A stretch of DNA of 38,333 nucleotides from Planctomycetia bacterium (GCA_005790605.1 SXUI01000034.1:1-38333); one strand, 5' to 3'. Shown: positions 16,637-25,613, counted from the first letter of the stretch. Made by a program: numbers and translations. Notes: generated by a model not told the origin, from the sequence alone.

Positions 16637-17212
16637 ATGCAGTTCATGAGTGTTGGTTCGATCGGTTTCGCAATCGCAAGTGCATTGACAATCACTGTCA
16701 GTGCGAACGCGGCGATTGTCGGAAGTTACGCAGTCGGTAGTGGCTCACAAGTTTCAACGGTGCAGTTTGACTTCGTCACACTTGGAACGAACGAGACGAA
16801 TACGTATCTCTACGAAGTCGCGCACGATGCGGGGCTCTTTGGCGATGATTTGTTTGCGATCATCGCTGCTGCACAGCCTGGTTACTTTTCGCATGAGGTC
16901 ATCACTTTTTCCTTTGGCGACGCGCTCTACAGCGTGGGGATTGGCTCAGACTTCGCCGCTGGGTTCGGCACCGCGCCGGACTATCTTGACTACTGGCACT
17001 ACTGGACGCGGGACAACGCCGCGCAGGCATGGAGTGAGTCGTGGATCGGATTTGGTGATCGCGCGGTGACCGATGGCAGTTGGGATGGGTGGGTCTTCAA
17101 TCTATGGGGCGCGCCTGCTGCAGTGCCAGCGCCCGCGGTGCTCTCACTCTTCGCGATGCTCGGCATGCGCCAATCACGCCGCCGATCGGTTACTTGCTCG
17201 TCGGCGTCTTGA
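16637..17212 (+). CDS. Small exported protein with PEP-CTERM-like tail, under B12 riboswitch control
   Basis: The frame is open from 16415, but bases before 16637 belong to the riboswitch; the ATG at 16637 follows AGAAGGG and begins a signal peptide (MQFMSVGSIGFAIASALTIT, cleavage near SANA). The product has 191 residues. Its C-terminal third has an aromatic motif, DYWHYWTRDNAAQAW...FGDRAVTDGSWDGWVF. It ends with VPAPAVLSLFAMLGM followed by RQSRRR, a short, degenerate PEP-CTERM-like sorting signal. I do not know the family. The aromatic motif resembles the YW-x-Y...V-x-DGD-x-x-W-x-Y pattern of DUF4430, the fold of the C-terminal domain of intrinsic factor/transcobalamin; this is a resemblance by eye only. 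With the riboswitch, a role in B12 capture at the cell surface is a reasonable inference. The last 23 bases overlap the convergent gene. Confidence 0.8.
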   Translation: MQFMSVGSIGFAIASALTITVSANAAIVGSYAVGSGSQVSTVQFDFVTLGTNETNTYLYEVAHDAGLFGDDLFAIIAAAQPGYFSHEVITFSFGDALYSVGIGSDFAAGFGTAPDYLDYWHYWTRDNAAQAWSESWIGFGDRAVTDGSWDGWVFNLWGAPAAVPAPAVLSLFAMLGMRQSRRRSVTCSSAS

Positions 17213-20200
17213 GTGTCGAAAGGTATGCCACAACATCGCGCAACTCACTCTTCGTAAGCACGCTTCCCATCTTCGGCATTGCCGACACTGGCCCGAATCC
17301 GTCCACGACAACCGCTTGCGGCACAAGAAGTGATTGCAGGAGCGACCGCTTGTCTGCGTGAAGCGCAACGCCATCAAGGGCTGGTGCGGCATTGCCGCCC
17401 GTGCCTTCAACGGTGTGACACTTCACGCAGACGGCGGATTGGTGATACAGCACGATTTGCCGTCCACGATCTGCATCGCCGCCCTCGACGCAGAGCAGTT
17501 CGAATCGACCGAGTTCATCAGTCGCTCGTGCGTTGAAGCGCGCGAGCGCGTTCTGCATCGCAGCATCTTGCGTTGCTCTTGCAAACTCCTCAATCTCGAG
17601 TGCAAGCGCTGGCGCAATCGTTCCCTCAGCAAGATTGTTTGCGAGCGGCGCGACGATCTCCGTCGCGAGCTCCGGATGCCTTGAGAGATCGCGAAGTGCA
17701 AGTTGTTGTTCAAGCAAACTCCCCGACTCCACTGCTTGGCGGAGTTGCGGTACGGCAGACGGGAAGTCCACGACTGCGAGAATGGACCGTGCTTGTGCAC
17801 GCAAGCTTGCGCTGTCTGACGCGAGAGCGGCTTCCACCGCGGCAGGTCGACGTGTCGCATCTCCCGCGAGAGAACGGAGACTTGCGACGCGCTCTCGCTC
17901 GGGAACTGCTGTTTCGCGAATCGCACGCAACGCGGCATCGGGATCGAGCGAGACACCATGCTTCGAGGTCATCTCAAGTGTCGCCGCCCGAATCGCGGCC
18001 GAGCGATCCTCAGCGAGTGGAGCAAGTCGTCTTGCAAGCACGGCCTTGAAGGCCTCGGCATCGCGCCTAGATGCATCGATAGGTCGATACGCGCCGTTGA
18101 CGCGATCTCGCACACCTGGCGAGAGCCACTCTCCGAGTGTTGCGATCGCTTCGAGCCGCATGGGTTCTGGGTTACTCGTCGCGAGCGCATAGGTACAGAC
18201 TTCGGAGGCGAGGCTGTCGCTGCCCATGCGCAAGGCGGCATAGAGCGCACGACGCGTGAACGGGAAGTCACTCGTATCTATAGGTGTCGCGCCAATAGGG
18301 CTCTCCATCGCCCCACTAGGGAGTTGCCAGCGAACGGTGAGGTGATCGCCGCCGCCGCCTTCCGCGTGACGCGCTTCGAATGCATAGCGCTTTCCTGCTT
18401 CAAGTTGAATCGACGCACTCTGCTGACCTGGCGCCGAGGTGAAGTCGTTCACATTCGAGTAGCCCTCAACACGCGCAACTTCTCGCAGCGTTGATGGATC
18501 TTCATCCGTACCTATGAGGAGGACGGAATCGTCATCACTCGCGATCCCGAAGATGTACTGGCCTGTTTCAGGGGCAACCACAGAACCTCGAATGCGCGCG
18601 ATGTACTTGTCGCCTGCGTTGCGCGGCGCATCAGGGGTCGAGAGTTGCGCGCTATTCGATGGAGCGGACGCAAATCGCGCGGCATCGATGAGATCGTTTG
18701 CGGTGGCGGCTCGATCGAGCTGCCAGACCTCGCGGGTGAAGACATGCTTCGGCGCTGACTGCGGTGCAGAAGTCGCTGGTGCGCCAGATTGAGAGTTGGC
18801 GCGAATCAGCGACTCAGCGAGCTTCAGAGTGAGGGCGTCGAGTTCGAGATCATTGATCGCTCGCGCGGCTTCATGGCGCAGGAGTCGCTCTGGGTCTTCA
18901 AGAAACTGTGCGATACGCGTGTCGCGTGACTTTCGCATGGCCAAGAGCGCGGCGAGCCGAACGCATGCGCGTGGGTCAGCTGCGAACTCGCCGAGCTTGA
19001 CGGGATCTTGCATCCAGTGCAGCGCCATCACACCCGCGTGGCGAAGGAACACATCTTGATCGTTGTTCTCTGCGAGCATGGAGAGGATGGATGGCGCTTC
19101 TTCAATCGCACGCATGCGGCCAAGCGCCATACTTGCGAAGTAGCGGACGCGGAGCGAAGGGTCAGCGCAGAGTTCGGCAAGTTTCGGAGCGGCGCTTCGA
19201 GTTCGTGCTTCGCCAAGCACCTTCGATGCTTGCGCACGAATCTCCGCGTCTCTGTCATCGAGCAACCCCATGACGAGGCGCATCGGATCGAACGGATCTC
19301 GCGCGCTCGGATTCGAAGCAAGGCGCGCCTGCGCTTGTTGACCGAGTGCCCAGATCGCGTGCACGCGAGCGAGTTGGTTGGGTGCGCTGATTGCAGCGTC
19401 GCCGAGAAGGTCCGTCGTCTGTTGGCCTCGCGATGCGAGTTCCCATTGTGCACGAGAGCGAACTCGGCGATCGGCGTGTGAGAGCAACTCGCGAAGTTCA
19501 TCGCTATCGCGTTGCGAAAATCCTTCGCGCAAGAGTTGAGCCGTTGAGAGCACCGCGTTGTCTTGCGCGTGCTTGGGATCCCAAACAGAGTAAAGCTCGC
19601 CCTTCTTCGCGGAGTACCAACCATCGCCCCAATCACTCACGATGATGCGACCGTCGGGCGCGAAGTCGATATCCGTCGCGAGCACATTTTCAATGAACGG
19701 CGTGACGCTCGTGACTTGAAAACCAGCGCCAAATGGCTGCACACGAACATCGAGGACCTGGCTGTAGGACGCACCGCCAAGGAAGTCGCAGAGAAAGAAC
19801 GCGCCTCGGTAGGACGCATCAAGACCAGTACCCGGATAGCAGACAAGGCCACTCGGTCCACTGCTCACATGATCAAGCGGAGGAATCGTCCACGCTGGCT
19901 GCGATGGATTGCTCTCGCGAACTTTCATTGGAGCGAGATCTGCGCGGAGATGCCAGATGCCCTCTTGATTCCACGGACCACGCTGGTTCACGCCATCAAG
20001 CGTTTGGTACTCCATGCGCCAACCTGTCTCTCCGCCCTCAACGCAGTAGACGAATCGCGCTTGGTCTCCGCCGTCCGAGTTGTTGTCGCCTGTGAAGAGA
20101 TTTCCGAAGTCGTCGAACGCGAGTTCCTGCGGATTGCGAAGTCCGGTGCAATAGAGCTCGATCGCGCTGCCATCCGGATTACAGCGGAACACTGCACCCG

Positions 20201-20975
20201 CGCGCGGATCTTTGAGGATCTCTCCCTCGGGCGTGCGAATGTTGTATCCACGATCACCGATGGACCAATAGAGCTTGCCATCGGGACCCCAAACGAGTCC
20301 GTGCATGTCATGGCCACGAAGCGCAACGCGCACACCAAATCCGTCGTAGACCGAGGTGCGGTCCTCCGCAACCCGATCGTTGTCGTGATCTCGCAATCTC
20401 CAGAGCGAAGGGATGTTCGTGTACCAAACATCGCCATCGCGGGTGATGAGTCCAGCACCAGTTCCATCAAGCGGATCATGAAACGGTCCCGCGAAGAGGC
20501 TACGGCGATCGAGTCGCGCATCGCCATCTGTGTCCTCAAGCATGATGACGCGGTCTTCGTACTTGCTGTAGTACGCCATGCCGCCTTCGCGCTTCTCTGC
20601 CCACTTCTCATACATCTTGAGTCGATCAGCCGTAGATTGCGCTTGCAAATCATCGAGCAGCCACCAGCGACTCGAGCGATTGTCCTCAACCCCTAACTCC
20701 TGCCGGTCACTCTCCGCGACGAAGATGCGTCCAAGTTCATCGATGGCGATCGCGACTGGATCATCCACTGTGGGGTAGACCGCAATCAATCGGCACGACA
20801 AGCCTGCGACGGGGCGGAGTTTGCAAGGATCCGTGAGTTTGGGATTCGCGTCCGCAAGCGCCGCGCTCTCGGCTTCGGTTGGGGGAACGCAACTGAGAGT
20901 CGTCGGGACAGGCAAAATCGTCGTCGCTGCACCGGCTGCGACCGCGAAGAATCGAGTGGAACCAAGAAAGCGCAT
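17190..20975 (-). CDS. PVC-type CxxCH heme protein with beta-propeller, HEAT repeats, PA14 and cytochrome c domain
   Basis: The ATG at 20975 is preferred over 21026 because it starts a signal peptide (MRFLGSTRFFAVAAGAATTI). The protein has 1261 residues. The first ~430 form a sorbosone-dehydrogenase-like propeller (DPVAIAIDELGRIFVAESDR, GLRNPQELAFDDFGNLFTGD). HEAT-like helices follow (RVHAIWALGQQ, VRYFASMALGRMRAIEEAPS). A PA14-like beta domain then has ARIRGSVVAPETGQYIFGIA and SIQLEAGKRYAFEARHAEGG. More helical repeats precede a C-terminal cytochrome c with CVKCHTVEGTGGNAAPALDG and a possible Met ligand in SAMPKMG. This architecture is typical of Planctomycetes. Such proteins are thought to be periplasmic or surface redox enzymes acting on sugars; substrates are unknown. 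PA14 suggests carbohydrate binding. It is divergent from the Tat-exported isomerase-like gene. Confidence 0.9.
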   Translation of the reverse strand: MRFLGSTRFFAVAAGAATTILPVPTTLSCVPPTEAESAALADANPKLTDPCKLRPVAGLSCRLIAVYPTVDDPVAIAIDELGRIFVAESDRQELGVEDNRSSRWWLLDDLQAQSTADRLKMYEKWAEKREGGMAYYSKYEDRVIMLEDTDGDARLDRRSLFAGPFHDPLDGTGAGLITRDGDVWYTNIPSLWRLRDHDNDRVAEDRTSVYDGFGVRVALRGHDMHGLVWGPDGKLYWSIGDRGYNIRTPEGEILKDPRAGAVFRCNPDGSAIELYCTGLRNPQELAFDDFGNLFTGDNNSDGGDQARFVYCVEGGETGWRMEYQTLDGVNQRGPWNQEGIWHLRADLAPMKVRESNPSQPAWTIPPLDHVSSGPSGLVCYPGTGLDASYRGAFFLCDFLGGASYSQVLDVRVQPFGAGFQVTSVTPFIENVLATDIDFAPDGRIIVSDWGDGWYSAKKGELYSVWDPKHAQDNAVLSTAQLLREGFSQRDSDELRELLSHADRRVRSRAQWELASRGQQTTDLLGDAAISAPNQLARVHAIWALGQQAQARLASNPSARDPFDPMRLVMGLLDDRDAEIRAQASKVLGEARTRSAAPKLAELCADPSLRVRYFASMALGRMRAIEEAPSILSMLAENNDQDVFLRHAGVMALHWMQDPVKLGEFAADPRACVRLAALLAMRKSRDTRIAQFLEDPERLLRHEAARAINDLELDALTLKLAESLIRANSQSGAPATSAPQSAPKHVFTREVWQLDRAATANDLIDAARFASAPSNSAQLSTPDAPRNAGDKYIARIRGSVVAPETGQYIFGIASDDDSVLLIGTDEDPSTLREVARVEGYSNVNDFTSAPGQQSASIQLEAGKRYAFEARHAEGGGGDHLTVRWQLPSGAMESPIGATPIDTSDFPFTRRALYAALRMGSDSLASEVCTYALATSNPEPMRLEAIATLGEWLSPGVRDRVNGAYRPIDASRRDAEAFKAVLARRLAPLAEDRSAAIRAATLEMTSKHGVSLDPDAALRAIRETAVPERERVASLRSLAGDATRRPAAVEAALASDSASLRAQARSILAVVDFPSAVPQLRQAVESGSLLEQQLALRDLSRHPELATEIVAPLANNLAEGTIAPALALEIEEFARATQDAAMQNALARFNARATDELGRFELLCVEGGDADRGRQIVLYHQSAVCVKCHTVEGTGGNAAPALDGVALHADKRSLLQSLLVPQAVVVDGFGPVSAMPKMGSVLTKSELRDVVAYLSTLKTPTSK

Positions 20976-21012
20976 GAGAGTGTGGAATGCTATCGGCGAT
21001 AGCATCACCCGC

Positions 21013-21945
21013 ATGTCGCAACCCATCGATCAACTCGCTGCTCGTCGGACTTTCTTGGGTGCGGTCGGAGCCGCATCACTGACTTCTGTCGCGTCTGCGA
21101 ATCTGCTTGCGCGCGCGCAGACCCAAACCACGCCGAGCCAAGTAACAGCACTCGATCCCAACAAGCCAGGACGCACTCCGAACATGAAGTTCGCGATCAA
21201 CCTTGAGATGTGGTTCGGAAACTTGCCGTTTGCAGATCGCATTCGCGCAACCGCGGATCTCGGTTTTGAGTTCGTTGAGTTCTGGCCTTGGCGCAACAAA
21301 GACGCGGTCGCGGTGAAGGCGGCGCTCGCACAAACAGGCGTCAAGGTTACGCAGTTCACTGCGTGGGGTTTCGTACCTGGCATGAATGATCCGAAGAATG
21401 AAGAGGCCTGCATCGCTGAGGTGGAAGCATCGTGCCTCTTTGCGAAGGAGATTGGGGCGCCAATGATGACCGTCGTTGCAGGCAACGACATTGCCGGCGT
21501 TTCGAAGCAAGACATGCACGCGCAGGTGATCAAGGTCCTCAAGCGCCTCGCGCCAATCGCGGAGAAGCATCAGGTCATGCTCATTCTGGAACCGATGAAC
21601 ATTCGAAATGACCACAAGGGGCATTGCCTGTGGGGCAGCCCAGATCCAGTGCGCATATGTCGCGAAGTCGCTTCACCATGGGTGAAGATCAACTGGGATC
21701 TGTATCACATGCAGATCAGCGAAGGCGATCTTTGCCGACGATTGCGCGAGGGTTTTGACCAAGTGGGATACATCCAAGTCGCAGATAATCCTGGCCGCAT
21801 GGAACCCGGTACAGGCGAGATTGCGTACGCACGCGTGTATAAGGAGCTTCGTGATCTCGGATACACGAAACCGATCGGCGTGGAATGCAATCCGAGTTGC
21901 GATCCTAAAGAGGCGGCGTTTCGCCTCGCACAGTCGGATGTTTGA
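21013..21945 (+). CDS. Tat-exported hydroxypyruvate isomerase-like TIM-barrel protein
   Basis: The ATG at 21013 gives 310 residues and places a twin-arginine signal at the N-terminus (QLAARRTFLGAVGAASLTSV); an ATG at 20974 in frame is an alternative. The mature part is a sugar-phosphate isomerase/epimerase-type barrel of the hydroxypyruvate isomerase group: MKFAINLEMWFGNLPFADRI, then MLILEPMNIRNDHKGHCLWG, INWDLYHMQISEGDL, IQVADNPGRMEPGTGEIAY, and IGVECNPS. The Glu, Asp, His and Glu in these strand ends match the metal-binding and catalytic set of the fold. Hydroxypyruvate isomerase is cytoplasmic in E. coli, so a Tat signal implies a folded, metal-loaded periplasmic enzyme, perhaps acting on 3-keto sugars. 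The true substrate is unknown. Confidence 0.87.
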   Translation: MSQPIDQLAARRTFLGAVGAASLTSVASANLLARAQTQTTPSQVTALDPNKPGRTPNMKFAINLEMWFGNLPFADRIRATADLGFEFVEFWPWRNKDAVAVKAALAQTGVKVTQFTAWGFVPGMNDPKNEEACIAEVEASCLFAKEIGAPMMTVVAGNDIAGVSKQDMHAQVIKVLKRLAPIAEKHQVMLILEPMNIRNDHKGHCLWGSPDPVRICREVASPWVKINWDLYHMQISEGDLCRRLREGFDQVGYIQVADNPGRMEPGTGEIAYARVYKELRDLGYTKPIGVECNPSCDPKEAAFRLAQSDV

Positions 21946-22000
21946 ATCCTCACAACACGCTTCCGGTTTGACATTGCTCACGGATTGAAGGACAGAACTT

Positions 22001-22621
22001 ATGCAACTCATCACCCTTGCTCTTCCACTCGTGCTCCTCGCAGCCTCGCCTATCTTGCCAACCCCGCAGGCTGCTCCGCCAGCGCCGGTTGCTCCAGCAC
22101 CACAAGCCCAAGGCGGCAGTTTCACGATTGATGATGTGCATTCAAGCGCACTCTTCCGCGTGCAGCATTTTCACGCAGGTCAGTTCTGGGGACGGTTCAA
22201 CACCATCGCAGGAACCTTCACGCTTGCACAAGATCCGGCGAAGATGGCCTTTGATGTTTCGATTGACACCGAGAGTGTCGACTCGGGAAATCCAAAGCTC
22301 GATGGCCATCTCAAGAGTCCAGACTTCTTCAACGCGAAGGAGTTTCCAAAGATGACCTTCAAGAGCACCGGGTGCACAAAGAATGCCGATGGGACCTTCG
22401 CGCTCACCGGTGACCTGACGATTCGTGGCGTGACGAAGAGCATGACCGCGACGCTCGAGGTGACTGGTTGGGGCTTCGACATGGGTCGCGGAGCACGAGC
22501 AGGCGCAGAAGCGCGCTTCAAGATCAATCGATCGGACTTCGGCGTGAGCTACGGCGTCGACAATGGGGCACTCGGCAACGAGACAACGGTCATTGTCGGG
22601 CTTGAGGGCACAGCGGCGTAA
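22001..22621 (+). CDS. YceI-family exported lipocalin-like protein
   Basis: The 206-residue protein begins with a Sec signal (MQLITLALPLVLLAASPILP) and an Ala/Pro-rich spacer. The domain starts FTIDDVHSSALFRVQHFHAG and continues with SVDSGNPKLDGHLKSPDFFN, FPKMTFKSTG, LTIRGVTKSMTATLEV and RFKINRSDFGVSYGVDNGAL, all standard YceI landmarks. YceI proteins form a beta-barrel that binds polyisoprenoid chains such as octaprenyl lipids in the periplasm; their physiological role is mostly undefined. Its TAA stop overlaps the ATG of the next gene (TAATG), so it is coupled to the fucosidase gene. Confidence 0.93.
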   Translation: MQLITLALPLVLLAASPILPTPQAAPPAPVAPAPQAQGGSFTIDDVHSSALFRVQHFHAGQFWGRFNTIAGTFTLAQDPAKMAFDVSIDTESVDSGNPKLDGHLKSPDFFNAKEFPKMTFKSTGCTKNADGTFALTGDLTIRGVTKSMTATLEVTGWGFDMGRGARAGAEARFKINRSDFGVSYGVDNGALGNETTVIVGLEGTAA

Positions 22622-24048
22622 TGTTCGCGCACTCCTTGCTCTCGCTCCTCATGAGTTTCTCGATGCAAGCTTCGCCACTCATCGACGACGCTCCAGTGCC
22701 GTTTGGACCTGTGCCAACGGCGGCTCAATTGGCCTGGCACGATCGAGAAATGCAGATGTTCATCCACTTCGGTCCCAACACCTTCACGGGGCTTGAGTGG
22801 GGCGAGGGCGGGGAGAATCCGAAGCTCTTCGCACCGACTGCGCTTGATGCGAATCAATGGGCAAGGGTGGCGAAGGACGCGGGGATGGAAGCGATCATCC
22901 TTACCACGAAGCATCACGATGGCTTCTGTCTTTGGCCGTGCGAGTCGACGACGCACGATGTCGCGTCGAGTGGTTGGAGCCACGGCGAGCGAGATGTGTT
23001 GCGCGAGTTGAGCGACGCATGCGCGAAGGCTGGTCTTGGGCTCGGCGTCTATCTGTCGCCATGGGATCGCAACAACCCGAAGTACGGAACCGGCGAGGCG
23101 TACAACGAGTACTTCAAGGCGCAACTTCGCGAGGTGCTTGGCGGCGAGTACGGGGATATCGTGGAGATGTGGTTTGACGGCGCGTGTGGAGAGGGGCCCA
23201 ACGGCAAGCGCCAGGTCTACGACTTCAAATCCTTTAACGCGCTCGTGCAGGAGCTTCAACCGAACGCGGTGATCTTTAGCGATGCGGGCCCTGGTGTTCG
23301 TTGGGTCGGCAACGAGCGAGGGATTGGGAGTGAGACACATTGGTGCCGACTCAATCGCGACGACTTCTTCCCAGGCACGCCGCGGAGCGCGGAGCTTGGG
23401 GAAGGGCATCGAGAGGGCACGCATTGGGTTCCCGCGGAGTGCGATGTTTCCATTCGGCCGGGTTGGTTCTATCACCCAGACACCGATGCAAAGGTCAAGA
23501 GCATCGATGAACTCGAAGAGATTTGGTACGCGAGTGTTGGTCGCGGCTGCGGGCTCCTCCTCAATGTGCCGCCAGATCGACGCGGACTCATTCACGACAA
23601 CGATGCTGCGGCAATGCGCGGGCTCAAGGCACGGCTCGATGCAACCTTTGCGAAGGACCACGCGCGTGGCGCCACCGCATCAGCAACGACCACTCGCGCT
23701 TCGAAAGCCAACCCAGCGAGGTTTGCGGCGAGTTGTGTCGTCGATGGCGATGCCTCAACCTATTGGGCGACTGACGATGCGGTCCACGACGGCGCCGTGA
23801 CGATTCCATTCGGAGCCCGCGCCAAAGTCAGCGTCATCCGGATCGAGGAGTACATCAAGCTCGGCCAGCGCGTCGCGAAGTTTCATGTGGATGCGCTCGT
23901 CGAGGGAAGTTGGAAGCGTGTGACCGATGGGACAACCATCGGTGCGCGCCGGATTCTCCGATTCGATCCAGTGCAGGCGAGCGCGATTCGTGTTGTGATC
24001 GACGAGGCAGCGGCGTCGCCGTGCATCTCTTCTATCAAGATCTATTAG
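22621..24048 (+). CDS. GH29 alpha-L-fucosidase with C-terminal discoidin-like domain
   Basis: The protein has 475 residues with an N-terminal signal peptide (MFAHSLLSLLMSFSMQASPL). The catalytic domain has the GH29 marks: MQMFIHFGPNTFTGLEWGEG, ILTTKHHDGFCLWP, and the nucleophile Asp in VEMWFDGACGEG. GRGCGLLLNVPPDRRGLIHD closes the barrel. The last ~120 residues resemble an F5/8 type C domain (ASCVVDGDASTYWATDD, VSVIRIEEYIKLGQRVAKFH), a fold that often binds sugar chains. The enzyme releases L-fucose from glycan ends, probably outside the cytoplasm. The start overlaps the YceI stop and the xylose isomerase gene follows 12 bp later, so the three genes are probably one transcript. Confidence 0.93.
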   Translation: MFAHSLLSLLMSFSMQASPLIDDAPVPFGPVPTAAQLAWHDREMQMFIHFGPNTFTGLEWGEGGENPKLFAPTALDANQWARVAKDAGMEAIILTTKHHDGFCLWPCESTTHDVASSGWSHGERDVLRELSDACAKAGLGLGVYLSPWDRNNPKYGTGEAYNEYFKAQLREVLGGEYGDIVEMWFDGACGEGPNGKRQVYDFKSFNALVQELQPNAVIFSDAGPGVRWVGNERGIGSETHWCRLNRDDFFPGTPRSAELGEGHREGTHWVPAECDVSIRPGWFYHPDTDAKVKSIDELEEIWYASVGRGCGLLLNVPPDRRGLIHDNDAAAMRGLKARLDATFAKDHARGATASATTTRASKANPARFAASCVVDGDASTYWATDDAVHDGAVTIPFGARAKVSVIRIEEYIKLGQRVAKFHVDALVEGSWKRVTDGTTIGARRILRFDPVQASAIRVVIDEAAASPCISSIKIY

Positions 24049-24060
24049 GCGAGGCAACGC

Positions 24061-25374
24061 ATGTCCCAAGCGGCATTCCCAGACATCGACATCGTGCCCT
24101 TTGTAGAGCAATCCTCTCGCGCGCCGCTGGGATTCCGGCACTATCGACCGGAGGAGTTGATTGAAGGCAAGGCGATGAAGGACCACTTGCGCTTCGCGAG
24201 TGCCTACTGGCACACGATGCGCAATGGTCTCGCGGATCCGTTTGGAAGTGCGACGGCGCAGATGCCGTGGGATGACGGCAGTGACAACATCAGCAACTGC
24301 CTTCGCCGAGCTGACGCATTTTTTGAGTTCGTGACAAAGTGCCGCATCGAGCGTTGGTGCTTTCACGATCGCGACATTGCTCCAGAGCGCGCGACGCTGC
24401 GCGAGTCCAATCGTGATCTTGATACCGTCGTCGCACACTGCAAGACCCTTCAGCAGTCAACGGGCGTCCGCCTGCTTTGGGGGACGGCGTGCTTGTTTGC
24501 GCATCCTCGCTATGTCTCTGGCGCAGGAACGAGCCCGCGTGTGGAAGTCTTCACGCACGCCGCAGCACAAGTGAAGAAAGCGCTCGAAGTGACGCACGAA
24601 CTTGGTGGCGAGGGCTATGTTTTTTGGGGAGGGCGCGAGGGCTATCTCTCGCTCATCAACACTGACATGAAGAGAGAGCGCGAGCACTTGGCGCGATTCC
24701 TCCACCTGGCGTGCGACTACGCGAAGGCGATCGGGTTCAAGGGCCAGTTCTACATCGAACCAAAGCCGCGTGAGCCGAGCGTGCATCAATACGACTCCGA
24801 CGCCGCGGCGTGCCTTGCGTTTCTCTCGGAGTTTGATCTGCGCGCGCACTTCAAACTCAACATCGAGACGAACCATGCGACGCTTGCGGGGCACACCGTC
24901 GAGCACGAACTCGCGTTGTGTCGCGCGACGGGATCGTTTGGTTCGGTGGACGCGAACAGCGGCACCGATCATTGCGGATGGGACACCGATGAGTTCCCAA
25001 CTGATCACCGACTCTGCACCAAGATGATGCTTGAGATTCTTGCAGCGGGGGGGTTCACGACCGGCGGATTGAACTTCGACGCCAAGCGCAGGCGCGAGAG
25101 CTTCGAACCAGTTGACCTCTTCTACGCGCATGTCGCAGGAATGGACGCTTTTGCTCGTGGTCTCAAGGCGGCTGCGGCGATTCGCGCGGATGGTCGCATC
25201 GCGGAGTTCGTCAAGAACCGCTACGCCAGTTGGGATGGCTCACTTGGGAAGGGAATTGAGCAAGGCCGGGTGAACATGCAGGAACTTGAGGCGCTCGCGC
25301 TTGATCAGTCTGCGTGGCATCTCGAGAGCGGTCGCCAGGAAATGCTCGAACACATGCAGGATGGCATCGTTTAG
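24061..25374 (+). CDS. xylA: Xylose isomerase
   Basis: The 437-residue length is normal for class II xylose isomerases. Landmarks: [36 protein letters not shown] with the metal-binding Glu, [30 protein letters not shown] with the Asp-x-Asp metal ligands, and [26 protein letters not shown] carries the catalytic His-Asp pair. It converts D-xylose to D-xylulose in the cytoplasm with Mg or Mn. The substrate-loop region reads [17 protein letters not shown] where many homologues have DANRGD-x-x-x-GWDTDQFP; this is a small variation. It is the last gene of the plus-strand run. No xylulokinase gene is in the window. Confidence 0.95.
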   Translation: MSQAAFPDIDIVPFVEQSSRAPLGFRHYRPEELIEGKAMKDHLRFASAYWHTMRNGLADPFGSATAQMPWDDGSDNISNCLRRADAFFEFVTKCRIERWCFHDRDIAPERATLRESNRDLDTVVAHCKTLQQSTGVRLLWGTACLFAHPRYVSGAGTSPRVEVFTHAAAQVKKALEVTHELGGEGYVFWGGREGYLSLINTDMKREREHLARFLHLACDYAKAIGFKGQFYIEPKPREPSVHQYDSDAAACLAFLSEFDLRAHFKLNIETNHATLAGHTVEHELALCRATGSFGSVDANSGTDHCGWDTDEFPTDHRLCTKMMLEILAAGGFTTGGLNFDAKRRRESFEPVDLFYAHVAGMDAFARGLKAAAAIRADGRIAEFVKNRYASWDGSLGKGIEQGRVNMQELEALALDQSAWHLESGRQEMLEHMQDGIV

Positions 25375-25387
25375 GCGACGGCGGTTG

Positions 25388-25419
25388 GCAACACAAACGC
25401 CGCCCCGAAGCGGGCGGCG
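25388..25419. repeat. Left copy of a 32-bp direct repeat (truncated terminator palindrome)
   Basis: These 32 bases are identical to 25672-25703. The stem core CGCCGCCC/GGGCGGCG (25398-25405 and 25412-25419) is intact, but the outer AAA/TTT pairing is lost because the 77-bp repeat array starts exactly where TTTGT should follow. It can still act as a hairpin after xylA. Confidence 0.85.
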
Positions 25420-25572
25420 CGAATCTTGAGCGCTCGCGACTTGCGCCGCGATCCGTTAGTCCCATTGCCGAGTTTGTAGGCGCGTCGCCTCGCTCGCGAA
25501 TCTTGAGCGCTCGCGACTTGCGCCGCGATCCGTCAGTCCCATTGCCGAGTTTGTAGGCGCGTCGCCTCGCTC
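25419..25572. repeat. Two tandem copies of a 77-bp unit
   Basis: Unit 1 is 25419-25495 and unit 2 is 25496-25572. They differ at one base (T at 25457, C at 25534). Each begins GCGAATCTTGAGCGCTCGCG and ends GCGTCGCCTCGCTC. Open frames crossing the array just reflect the repeat. No gene is seen; it looks like an inserted or expanded non-coding repeat. Confidence 0.9.
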
Positions 25573-25581
25573 GCTTTGGCG

Positions 25582-25613
25582 TGCGCCTGGCCGAGTGAAT
25601 CGGCACAGGCGCA
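25582..25613. other. Strong hairpin downstream of the tandem repeat
   Basis: TGCGCCTG pairs with CAGGCGCA, with an inner CCGA/TCGG stem over a GTGAA loop. It has no T-tract. It may be part of a dispersed non-coding element together with the 77-bp repeats. Confidence 0.55.

Noticed and set aside
20821-21012. N-terminal extension of the isomerase-like protein from base 20821
   Set aside because: It lies over the signal-peptide region of the divergent cytochrome gene, and the twin-arginine signal begins after 21013.
25419-25572. Possible CRISPR array
   Set aside because: Only two units, directly adjacent with no spacer, and 77 bp is too long for a CRISPR repeat; no cas genes nearby.
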